A DNA stretch of 7,679 bases from JBLNBU01 sp050260215 (GTDB taxonomy: Bacteria; Pseudomonadota; Alphaproteobacteria; Rhodospirillales; Magnetospirillaceae), in the NCBI GenBank assembly GCA_050260215.1, contig JBLNBU010000272.1:1-7679 (forward strand), given 5' to 3'. A model generated the notes under the pieces. The model was not told the DNA's origin. It saw only the letters and a list, made by a program, of their open reading frames with translations, and ran no database searches. The position numbers and the translations under genes are program-made. Positions 1 to 5,550 of this stretch are shown piece by piece; positions within the stretch are counted from its first letter, which is position 1; the number at the start of each line of letters is the position of its first letter.

Positions 1-1089
1 CAGGATATCCGGAAGTCGGTGGCGCTGTTGAAGCGGCACCTGGACTGGGACGACGCCCTGCGCCGGCTCGACGAGCTCAATGCCTCGGCCGAGGACCCCG
101 AGCTGTGGAACGACGCCGCCCGCGCGCAGAAGATCATGCGCGAGCGCAACCAGCTGGACGCCGCCGTCCAGGGCTGCCGCGCGATCGAGCGCGAGCTGGC
201 CGAATACCTGGAGCTCATCGAGCTGGCCGAGATGGAAGACGACCAGTCGGTGGTCGACGACGCCGAGGCCCAGGTGAAGGCGCTCAAAGACCGCGCCGGC
301 AAGATGGAGCTGGAGACCCTGCTGTCCGGCGAGGCCGACTCCAACGACTGCTATGTGGAAATCAACTCCGGCGCCGGCGGCACCGAGTCCCAGGACTGGG
401 CCGAGATGCTGCTGCGCATGTACACGCGCTGGGCCGAGCAGCACGGCTACAAGGTCGAATTCCTGGAAGAAAGCGCCGGCGAGGGTGCGGGCATCAAGTC
501 GGCGACCATCCGGGTACTGGGTCACAACGCCTATGGCTGGCTGAAGACCGAGGCGGGCGTGCACCGCCTGGTGCGCATCTCGCCTTTCGACAGCCAGGCC
601 CGCCGCCACACCAGCTTCTCCTCGGTGTGGATCTATCCGGTGGTCGACGACACCATCGACATCCAGATCAACGAAGGCGACTGCCGCATCGATACCTACC
701 GCGCCTCGGGCGCCGGCGGCCAGCACGTCAACAAGACCGATTCGGCGGTGCGTATCACCCACATCCCCACCAACATCGTGGTGGCGTGCCAGACCGAGCG
801 GTCCCAGCACCAGAACCGGGCGCGGGCCTGGGACATGCTGCGCGCGCGCATGTACGAAGCCGAACTGCAGAAGCGCGAGGCCGCCGCCCAGGCCTTGGAG
901 GATACCAAGACCGACATCGGCTGGGGCCACCAGATCCGCTCCTACGTGCTGCAGCCCTACCAGATGGTCAAGGACCTGCGCACCAACGTCGAGACCTCGG
1001 ACACCCAAGGGGTGCTGGACGGCGACCTCGACCAGTTCATGGCCGCCTCGCTGGCGGCCCGCATCCAGGGGAATGAGGGGACGGCGTAA
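1..1089 (+). CDS. prfB: Peptide chain release factor 2 (5' end cut by window edge)
   Basis: RF2 reads UGA and UAA stop codons in the ribosomal A site and triggers peptide release. The reading frame is open from base 1, so the true start lies outside the window; the GTG at 19 is an internal codon. Numbering from that GTG, the stop-codon-reading tripeptide SPF is at residues 188-190 and the catalytic GGQ at 233-235 (bases 715-723). Both are offset by 17 from E. coli RF2 (205-207 and 250-252), so only about a dozen N-terminal residues are missing. The residue matching position 246, which is Thr in E. coli K-12 and Ala in most bacteria, is Ala229 here. The place where many bacteria carry the in-frame UGA of the programmed +1 frameshift reads CTG GAC (bases 40-45), so that autoregulatory switch is absent. 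The C-terminal part (SDIGWG-like region, VLDGDLDQF) is complete. It ends at TAA 1087-1089, inside a terminator loop. The SPF motif rules out RF1. Confidence 0.97.
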   Translation, partial: QDIRKSVALLKRHLDWDDALRRLDELNASAEDPELWNDAARAQKIMRERNQLDAAVQGCRAIERELAEYLELIELAEMEDDQSVVDDAEAQVKALKDRAGKMELETLLSGEADSNDCYVEINSGAGGTESQDWAEMLLRMYTRWAEQHGYKVEFLEESAGEGAGIKSATIRVLGHNAYGWLKTEAGVHRLVRISPFDSQARRHTSFSSVWIYPVVDDTIDIQINEGDCRIDTYRASGAGGQHVNKTDSAVRITHIPTNIVVACQTERSQHQNRARAWDMLRARMYEAELQKREAAAQALEDTKTDIGWGHQIRSYVLQPYQMVKDLRTNVETSDTQGVLDGDLDQFMAASLAARIQGNEGTA

Positions 1090-1110
1090 GGGCCGTCCCC
1101 TTTGGTCTTT
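1077..1110 (+). terminator. Intrinsic terminator of prfB, overlapping its stop codon
   Basis: A perfect 9-bp GC-rich stem pairs 1077-1085 (GGGGACGGC) with 1092-1100 (GCCGTCCCC). The 6-base loop holds the prfB stop codon at 1087-1089. The stem is followed by TTTGGTCTTT (1101-1110), a broken T-tract. The left arm is still coding. On the minus strand no T-tract follows the stem, so it should act mainly on prfB transcripts. Confidence 0.75.
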
Positions 1111-1975
1111 ACTGGTCGGTGTACAGCTTGGTGATGGCCTTCGACAGGTCGTCGAATTCCTTCTGGTAGCTGTCGTAGACGGCGTTGCCCACCGGCGCGG
1201 CACCGTGGTTGACCGACTTGATGAATTCCATCTGGCCCTGCAGGTACATGCGGCGGACGTCCAGCTTGGCGATCTTGGCGTCCTTGCTGGGCTGCGCCCC
1301 TTCCTCCAGGGCCTTGTTCAGGCCCCACATGAACGAACAGGTATAGTGGTAGTCGAGCACGTCCTGGACGGCCTCGTTCATGGGGTAGTGGTCGATGTCG
1401 TTGGTGCGCACCTTTTCCATCAGTGCGCTGCGCAGCGACGGCCGGGCATCGGTGATCTTCTTGACCACCACCGGGACCAGGGCGTTCTTGTAGACGCTTT
1501 CGTTGACCAGCGAGCGCTCGGCGCTGGAGAACGCGGCCGCGGCGGCCAGGGCCGACTTGGCCAGTTCGCCGCCGACGGCGGTGGCCGCGCCCGAGAAGGC
1601 GTTGGTCAGGGTGCCGGTGATGATGTTGGTCGCCGCCTCGTTGCCCCAGATGGTGCGCTTGTGGTCCTCGCACATGGCGTTGGACAGGGCCAGCAGGTCG
1701 CCCACGACGATGTGCCGCTTCCTGGTGCAGTCGTCCTTCCAGGTGGCAAGGGTGGCAGCGGGCGCCGGCCCGAAGCACGTGCCGTCGTCCTTGAAGGTTT
1801 CGTTGATCGACGAGACCAACTTGCCGTAGGCCGTATTGATCGACCTGTCATAGCTCAGTTGCCCGACGCTGTAGTCGCCATAGGCCTGGTCCTGGAACCA
1901 GCCCTTGAAGCTTCCGCATCCCGAAAGCGAGGCAGACAGCCCGACGGCCGCCACCAGTCGCAACGCCTGTTTCAT
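1109..1975 (-). CDS. Hypothetical lipoprotein, 288 aa
   Basis: I do not recognise the family. The product has a short lipoprotein signal peptide (Lys at residue 3, hydrophobic core 5-16, lipobox LSGC at 17-20), so Cys20 is the likely lipidated residue and the protein should be anchored in the cell envelope. The mature part holds four more cysteines (67, 83, 102, 213), which could form disulfides in the periplasm. Residues about 117-150 form a Gly/Ala-rich amphiphilic stretch that may be a packed helix or membrane-contacting segment. The rest looks soluble and mostly helical. The ATG at 1973-1975 has a purine-rich leader just upstream (GGGGGG about 7 bases before it), and the signal peptide starts directly there. 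The gene converges on prfB with only 19 bases between stop codons and is divergent from the Tim44-domain gene. No visible motif indicates an enzymatic function. Confidence 0.85.
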   Translation of the reverse strand: MKQALRLVAAVGLSASLSGCGSFKGWFQDQAYGDYSVGQLSYDRSINTAYGKLVSSINETFKDDGTCFGPAPAATLATWKDDCTRKRHIVVGDLLALSNAMCEDHKRTIWGNEAATNIITGTLTNAFSGAATAVGGELAKSALAAAAAFSSAERSLVNESVYKNALVPVVVKKITDARPSLRSALMEKVRTNDIDHYPMNEAVQDVLDYHYTCSFMWGLNKALEEGAQPSKDAKIAKLDVRRMYLQGQMEFIKSVNHGAAPVGNAVYDSYQKEFDDLSKAITKLYTDQ

Positions 1976-2015
1976 TCTCCATCCCCCCTCTTGCAGCAGT
2001 GACCGATGGTCGTAA

Positions 2016-2027
2016 TTGCACGTGCAA
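2016..2027. promoter_or_regulatory. Perfect 12-bp palindrome TTGCACGTGCAA
   Basis: The palindrome lies in the 265-bp divergent region, 41-52 bases upstream of the lipoprotein start on the minus strand. It is fully self-complementary around a CACGTG core and sits where an operator for a dimeric regulator would be expected. The cognate protein is unknown. The binding-site role is inferred from symmetry and position only. Confidence 0.4.
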
Positions 2028-2072
2028 CTTTGCCGCCCCTGGCTGCATCCTGCAATAGAGGAGTCGGTGCCT

Positions 2073-2090
2073 GCGAAAATGTATTTTTGC
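2073..2090. promoter_or_regulatory. Imperfect inverted repeat GCGAAAAT-GT-ATTTTTGC
   Basis: Eight-base arms match at 7 of 8 positions around a 2-base centre. The element is an AT-rich island in otherwise GC-rich DNA, between the start codons of the lipoprotein gene (1975) and the Tim44-domain gene (2241). It could be a second operator or part of a promoter. No function is shown directly. Confidence 0.3.
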
Positions 2091-2183
2091 GGGTGTTCCC
2101 CGTGATCCGTGGAGAAAGAACGGGCTTCTGTCGAAAGCGGTTCGCCGGTGGGCTGCGGGCCCTCCCTTTAGTCACGATCCCGT

Positions 2184-2211
2184 TTGCATTTTTCCCCCAC
2201 GGGCTTATATG
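2184..2211 (+). promoter_or_regulatory. Possible promoter of the Tim44-domain gene
   Basis: TTGCAT (2184-2189) and TATATG (2206-2211) are separated by 16 bases and lie about 30-57 bases upstream of the ATG at 2241. They match sigma-70-type boxes only partly. This is the most promoter-like stretch directly upstream of the gene, but the call is weak. Confidence 0.3.
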
Positions 2212-2240
2212 GGTTCGGCCCAGTTTCCGCAGGGACGACC

Positions 2241-3440
2241 ATGAGAAAGATTCTGTCTGCGCTGATCATCGCCGCCTTTGCCGTCGCCGGCGGGGCCGAC
2301 GCCATTGCCAAGGCCGGGTCCGGGTCCAGCTATGGGTCCCGGGGCTCGCGCACCGCCGATCGGCCGATCCAGCGCTCGCAGACGCCGGCGCCGTCGACGG
2401 TCCAGCCGTTGGCGCCGCCGTCCGGCACCCTGTCGCTGCCGCCCGCAGGGGCGGCCAAGCCCTCGGGCCCACCGCCGGCGCCATCGGCCGCCCCGCCGCG
2501 GACCGGGGTCGAATCCGCGCCGCTGTCGGGCAACCAGCAGCCGCCCATGTACAACCCGGGCGCGGTGCGCCAGCCGGGCATGGCGGGCGGCGGCATGGCG
2601 CCCATGGCCCAGCAGCCGGGCTTCTTCCAGCGCAACCCGTTCGTCGCCGGCATGATGGGCGGCTTGGTCGGCGCGGGCATCGGCAGCATGATCTTCGGCC
2701 ATTCGCCGGCGCTAGCCGCGGCGTCCGATGCCTCGCCGCTGGGCAGCATGCTGGGCCTGCTGCTGCAGTTGGCCCTGGTCGGCGGCATCGTCTGGTTGCT
2801 GGTGCGGCTGTTCCGCGGCCGGCGCGAGGCCGAGGCCGGCAACCCCTATTCCCCCGCCGGGCGGACTGCGGCCGGCAATCCCTATGGGCAGGACAGCCGG
2901 GGCGGCAACCCCTACATGGGCGGCGGCGGCAACCCTTACGCCGCGCCCGACCACGGCCACCGCGAGCCGCAGCTGACCTCGGTGCCAACCACCGAGGCCC
3001 CGCGCATGGTCGCCGCCGCCCCCCGCGTCGACAAGGAATTCGAGCCGGCGGCCGGCGACAAGGAAGAATTCGGCGCCATCCTGCAAGGCGTCCAACGGGC
3101 GTGGAGCGACGGCGACATGCGGGCGCTGGAACGCCTGGCCACGCCCGAAATCGTCCACTGGCTGTCCGAGGACCTGGCCGCCAACACCGCCCGCGGGGTG
3201 GTCAACCGGGTCGACAACGTGGTTCTGCGCAAGGGCGAGATCACCGAGTCGTGGTCCGAGAACGGCCAGGACTATGCCACCGCGGTGGTCACTTTCAGCT
3301 GCATCGACACCACCCGGCGCGCCGACAGCGGCGCCCTGGTCGAGGGCGATCCCCACACCCCGGTGGACTACACCGAGGCGTGGACCTTCGTGCGCCGCGC
3401 CGGCGGACGCTGGATGCTGTCGGCGGTCGAGCGGGAATAG
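2241..3440 (+). CDS. Tim44-domain inner-membrane protein, 399 aa
   Basis: This is a bacterial relative of mitochondrial Tim44, with the architecture usual for the proteobacterial family: signal peptide, low-complexity linker, Gly-rich segment, membrane helix, Tim44 domain. The signal peptide is residues 1-23 with an AxA site (AIA then KA). Gly/Ser-rich (26-35) and Pro/Ala-rich (45-130) segments follow. A glycine-zipper-like segment lies at 134-153 and a clear membrane helix at about 170-190, followed by positive residues (RLFRGRR), which suggests a cytoplasmic C-terminus. Four GNPY repeats start at 200, 212, 222 and 230. The Tim44-like domain spans about 275-398 (EFGAILQGVQRAWSDGD at its start). 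The ATG at 2241 is preferred over the TTG at 2184 because AGGG (2231-2234) lies 6 bases before it and the signal peptide begins there. The molecular role in bacteria is poorly defined; a scaffold or protein-handling role at the membrane is inferred from the domain only. Confidence 0.88.
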   Translation: MRKILSALIIAAFAVAGGADAIAKAGSGSSYGSRGSRTADRPIQRSQTPAPSTVQPLAPPSGTLSLPPAGAAKPSGPPPAPSAAPPRTGVESAPLSGNQQPPMYNPGAVRQPGMAGGGMAPMAQQPGFFQRNPFVAGMMGGLVGAGIGSMIFGHSPALAAASDASPLGSMLGLLLQLALVGGIVWLLVRLFRGRREAEAGNPYSPAGRTAAGNPYGQDSRGGNPYMGGGGNPYAAPDHGHREPQLTSVPTTEAPRMVAAAPRVDKEFEPAAGDKEEFGAILQGVQRAWSDGDMRALERLATPEIVHWLSEDLAANTARGVVNRVDNVVLRKGEITESWSENGQDYATAVVTFSCIDTTRRADSGALVEGDPHTPVDYTEAWTFVRRAGGRWMLSAVERE

Positions 3441-3462
3441 GGCCGGGCGCTATTGCCCGGCC
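3441..3462. terminator. GC hairpin between two convergent stop codons
   Basis: GGCCGGGC (3441-3448) pairs perfectly with GCCCGGCC (3455-3462) around a 6-base loop. The hairpin begins right after the Tim44 gene stop codon and contains the minus-strand stop codon (3450-3452). No clear T-tract follows on either strand, so it may only weaken or pause transcription from both sides. Confidence 0.4.
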
Positions 3463-3800
3463 GGGGCCGCGTCCGGTGCCGGCGCCGCCGGTGCAACGGC
3501 CGCCGTCGGCGCCGCCGGGGCTTGGCCCGGGCGGCCGCAGCTGAACGCCGCCACGGTGGGCGTCAGCAATCCGCAGCGCAGCGGGGTGAACTGCTGGCCG
3601 ATCAGGCCGCTGACCGCCAGGCCTGAACGCGAGCACTGGCGCTCGGCAAGGCTGCGCACCTCGGGCGGATCGGACAGCATGCTGTTGTAGCAGATGTAGC
3701 TGGCCGGGCCGTCGGGCGTGTCGGGGACCAGCGGGCGGGGAAGGGTCGAGCAGGCCCCCAGGGCCATCGCCATCGCCACCGGCACCATCAACCTGCGCAT
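3450..3800 (-). CDS. Small cysteine-containing lipoprotein, 116 aa
   Basis: The product is a predicted small envelope lipoprotein of unknown function. The signal peptide runs to a lipobox LGAC at residues 14-17, with Cys17 as the lipid site. The mature domain (about 33-90) carries four cysteines at 37, 56, 76 and 88, in the order ICYNS, RQCSR, LRCGL and FSCGR. From memory, similar CYN-type small lipoproteins occur in alphaproteobacteria, but none has a function I know. The C-terminal 25 residues are an Ala/Pro tail. The frame is open upstream to 3851, but the ATG at 3798-3800 is chosen because the signal peptide starts there and GGGGGA lies a few bases upstream. It lies 66 bp downstream of the tetR gene on the same strand and may be cotranscribed with it. 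It converges on the Tim44 gene with 9 bases between stop codons. Confidence 0.75.
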   Translation of the reverse strand: MRRLMVPVAMAMALGACSTLPRPLVPDTPDGPASYICYNSMLSDPPEVRSLAERQCSRSGLAVSGLIGQQFTPLRCGLLTPTVAAFSCGRPGQAPAAPTAAVAPAAPAPDAAPAGQ

Positions 3801-3866
3801 AAGGGATCCCCCACTCGTTGCCTCATCCACGGGTACCGTTAAGGGCCCCACTTGGCAAGGGGCGCG

Positions 3867-4511
3867 TTAGGGCGCCAGCCGCTTCATGGTGACGGCGGCA
3901 CCTTCCAGGAAGGTCTGCACCTGCTGGCGCACCAGGGCGCGTTCGTCGGTCGCGGCCGGGTCGCCGTAGATCCAGCGCCTTGCCGCCACATAGGCGATGG
4001 CCCCGTGCAGGCCGGCGACGCATTCCACTTCGGCCTCGTCCACGGGCCGCGACAGGTCCAGCCCGGCCTCGGCGCGCAGTTCGGCCACCAGCGGCAGCAG
4101 CAGGTGGGTGCGCACGAAGCTCAAGTACCGTCGGGCGGCGTCCTGGTCCTTCAGGCTGGCGTACATGAACAGGCGCAGCCGCTCGCGGCCGAAATTCATG
4201 CAGATGTAGTTGCCGTAGAATTCGACCATGCGCTCGGCCAGGGGGCGCGAGCGGTCGGCCAGGGCCGCCGACCACGCCGGATCCCACCCGCCGGCCGAAA
4301 TCTCGCTGAACACCCGCTCGATCAGGGCGTCCTTGTCGGGGAAGTAGCGGTACAGCAGCGGCTGCGTCACCCCCAGCCGGTCGGCCAGGGCCCTGGTCTG
4401 GCCCTCGAGGCCGACATCGGCGAAGAAGCGGATGGCTTCCTCGACGATAAGGCGCTCGCGCTCCTGTCTGGGCAGGCGACGGCGCCCGTTCTCGGTCAGT
4501 TCCTTCGACAT
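3867..4511 (-). CDS. TetR/AcrR-family transcriptional regulator, 214 aa
   Basis: This is a one-component DNA-binding regulator, usually a repressor released by a small ligand. The N-terminal TetR domain covers about residues 15-65. Its helix-turn-helix is in TRALADRLGVTQPLLYRYF (39-57), ending in the family's typical LYRYF-PDKDAL signature. The helical C-terminal domain (about 75-210) binds an unknown ligand. The length is typical of the family. The frame extends upstream to 4634, but the ATG at 4509-4511 is preferred: GAGG lies 5 bases before it, and the extra upstream residues look non-coding and run into the divergent promoter region. The gene is divergent from the acyltransferase gene across 137 bp with two inverted repeats, so control of that gene and of itself is likely. 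The downstream lipoprotein may share the transcript. The ligand cannot be told from the sequence. Confidence 0.92.
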   Translation of the reverse strand: MSKELTENGRRRLPRQERERLIVEEAIRFFADVGLEGQTRALADRLGVTQPLLYRYFPDKDALIERVFSEISAGGWDPAWSAALADRSRPLAERMVEFYGNYICMNFGRERLRLFMYASLKDQDAARRYLSFVRTHLLLPLVAELRAEAGLDLSRPVDEAEVECVAGLHGAIAYVAARRWIYGDPAATDERALVRQQVQTFLEGAAVTMKRLAP

Positions 4512-4547
4512 TCCCGCCTCTGTCGAATTCTTGAGCAATTGGCGACT

Positions 4548-4565
4548 TTGACCCCTCAAGGTCAA
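4548..4565. promoter_or_regulatory. Operator-like inverted repeat TTGACC-N6-GGTCAA
   Basis: Perfect 6-bp arms (4548-4553 and 4560-4565) with a 6-base spacer give an 18-bp site, a size usual for TetR-family operators. It lies in the tetR/acyltransferase divergent region, 37-54 bases upstream of the tetR start. The left arm doubles as a good -35 box for the plus strand. CAATTGG also occurs twice around it (4536 and 4563). Confidence 0.5.
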
Positions 4566-4575
4566 TTGGTACCAT
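4548..4575 (+). promoter_or_regulatory. Candidate promoter A of the acyltransferase gene
   Basis: TTGACC (4548-4553, 5/6 to TTGACA) and TACCAT (4570-4575, 4/6 to TATAAT) are 16 bases apart. The -35 box is the left arm of the TTGACC/GGTCAA inverted repeat, so a bound regulator would block it. It competes with candidate promoter B further downstream. Confidence 0.35.
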
Positions 4576-4589
4576 GGCTGGGTAGGTTT

Positions 4590-4618
4590 TTGCCACCGCA
4601 ACGTGGAAGCGGTACAAC
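4590..4618 (+). promoter_or_regulatory. Candidate promoter B of the acyltransferase gene
   Basis: TTGCCA (4590-4595, 5/6 to TTGACA) and TACAAC (4613-4618, 4/6 to TATAAT) have the ideal 17-base spacing. Transcription would start near 4625 and give a leader of about 24 bases. The -10 box is embedded in the CGGTAC-AACA-GTACCG inverted repeat. Confidence 0.4.
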
Positions 4619-4625
4619 AGTACCG
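4610..4625. promoter_or_regulatory. Inverted repeat CGGTAC-AACA-GTACCG
   Basis: Perfect 6-bp arms with a 4-base centre lie 24-39 bases upstream of the acyltransferase start codon and overlap the -10 box of candidate promoter B. This is a classic operator position. If transcription starts further upstream, it would instead form a leader hairpin in the mRNA. Confidence 0.4.
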
Positions 4626-4648
4626 AGAGTGCAATCCAGGGGGATGAC

Positions 4649-5101
4649 ATGGCCAAGAAGACCACCAGCAAGACCGCAGCCCAGCCCGAGCAGCCGGCCG
4701 GGCCGAACACCTTGTCGGCGGTGCTGGGCGAGGTGGTGTCGCTGCTGATGATGCATGCCAGCCACAAGCACCTGTTCCTGACCGACCTGGAATGGCTCGT
4801 GCTGCCGCCGCTGGTGCTGCGCCAGTTCCGCCTGTGGCGCCAGGAGGACCGGCCCATGGCGTTTGCCAGTTGGGCCCTGCTGTCCGAGGAGGCCGAGGGC
4901 CGGCTGATGTCGGGGGTGCGCAGGCTCAAGCCCGCCGACTGGAACGGCGGCGACCGCGCCTGGCTGGTCGACGTGGTCGCCCCCAACCAGGATGTCGCCC
5001 AGAAGATGGTCGCCGAACTGAAGTCGGTGGTGTTCAAGGACCGCCCGCTCAAGGCGCTGCAGGCCCGGGCCGACGGCACCATGGCCGGGGTCGAGGTCTA
5101 G
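4649..5101 (+). CDS. HlyC-type toxin-activating lysine acyltransferase homologue, 150 aa
   Basis: The HlyC family transfers fatty acyl groups from acyl carrier protein to internal lysines of RTX protoxins in the cytoplasm. The sequence aligns without gaps to the core of E. coli HlyC as I recall it: LGEVVSLLMMHASHKH against its LG-V-WLW-S--HR region, then VLPP, then PMAFASWALLSEEAE against PVAYCSWANLS, then GDRAWLVDVVAP against GDRKWFIDWIAP. HlyC catalytic His23 matches His39 and Asp92 matches Asp108. The N-terminal 20 residues are a Lys/Thr/Pro-rich tail absent from HlyC. The C-terminal end is shorter than HlyC (170 aa), as in other short family members. The ATG at 4649 has AGGGGGA (4638-4644) before it. 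Divergent tetR suggests regulated expression. No RTX protein or type I secretion gene is in the window, so the substrate is unknown and may not be a toxin. The stop codon overlaps that of the CoxG gene. Confidence 0.85.
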   Translation: MAKKTTSKTAAQPEQPAGPNTLSAVLGEVVSLLMMHASHKHLFLTDLEWLVLPPLVLRQFRLWRQEDRPMAFASWALLSEEAEGRLMSGVRRLKPADWNGGDRAWLVDVVAPNQDVAQKMVAELKSVVFKDRPLKALQARADGTMAGVEV

Positions 5102-5541
5102 GACTCCGCCAGCCGCTTGCCCAGCCGGTCGAAGAACTCGGCCGCGGTCTTTTTGGCAAAGCCGTGCAGCAGGCGCCCGCCGACGCTGGCCAGGCGGCCG
5201 CCGATCTCGGCCCGGGCCTGCCAGCGCAGCACCGTGCCCCCGTCGTCCTCGTCCATGGTGACCTGGGCGCGGCCGCGCACGAACCCGGCGACGCCGCCCT
5301 GGCCCTGGCCGGCCAGGGTATAGGAGCGGCCGGCGTCGGCGTCCTCGATCTGCACCGTTCCCGAGAACCGGGCCGCCAGCGAGCCCACCCGCACCGCCAC
5401 CGTCGCAGCGAAGCGGCCGCCGCCCTGGTCGGTGCAGCTTTCGCAGCCGGGGATGCAGGCCGCCAGCACGGCCGGGTCGTTGACCGCCCGCCAGACAGCG
5501 TCGGCGGGGGCCGAAATGCGGTGTTCGCCATCAAGGTCCAT
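5098..5541 (-). CDS. CoxG-family SRPBCC protein (carbon monoxide dehydrogenase subunit G-like), 147 aa
   Basis: The product belongs to the CoxG branch of the SRPBCC/START-like ligand-binding fold. Family hallmarks are the start MDLDGEHRISAPADAVW, then NDPAVLAACIPGCE (21-34) and GQGQGGVAGF (78-87). A C-terminal amphipathic helix (about 125-147) is typical of the fold. In CO-oxidising bacteria CoxG helps to anchor or mature CO dehydrogenase at the membrane, but many homologues lie away from cox genes, as here; no molybdenum hydroxylase subunits are visible. The role is therefore uncertain, perhaps lipid or hydrophobic ligand binding. The ATG at 5539-5541 is chosen because it matches the family N-terminus; its ribosome binding site is weak. 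The stop codon overlaps that of the acyltransferase gene (shared CTAG, 5098-5101). The gene is divergent from the EamA transporter with 61 bp between starts. Confidence 0.88.
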   Translation of the reverse strand: MDLDGEHRISAPADAVWRAVNDPAVLAACIPGCESCTDQGGGRFAATVAVRVGSLAARFSGTVQIEDADAGRSYTLAGQGQGGVAGFVRGRAQVTMDEDDGGTVLRWQARAEIGGRLASVGGRLLHGFAKKTAAEFFDRLGKRLAES

Positions 5542-5550
5542 GCTGGATCA

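Noticed and set aside
1073..2002. A 309-codon plus-strand frame antisense to the lipoprotein gene
   Set aside because: It has no recognisable domain. The minus-strand frame has a proper signal peptide and lipobox and normal amino acid use.
1976..2240. A small gene or structured RNA in the largest intergenic gap
   Set aside because: No open frame with a ribosome binding site and no extended stem structure; only the two symmetric sites and a weak promoter-like pair stand out.
2006..3544. A 512-codon plus-strand open frame overlapping the Tim44-domain gene
   Set aside because: It is an Arg/Gly/Pro-rich shadow frame of GC-rich DNA with no domain, and the overlapping frame at 2241-3440 has a signal peptide, membrane helix and Tim44 domain.
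3845..3863. GCCCC/GGGGC short stem between tetR and the small lipoprotein gene as a terminator
   Set aside because: Only 5 bp with no T-tract on the minus strand; such pairs are expected by chance at this GC content.
3823..5082. A 419-codon minus-strand frame over tetR and the acyltransferase gene
   Set aside because: It is a shadow frame running through a divergent promoter region and has no domain.
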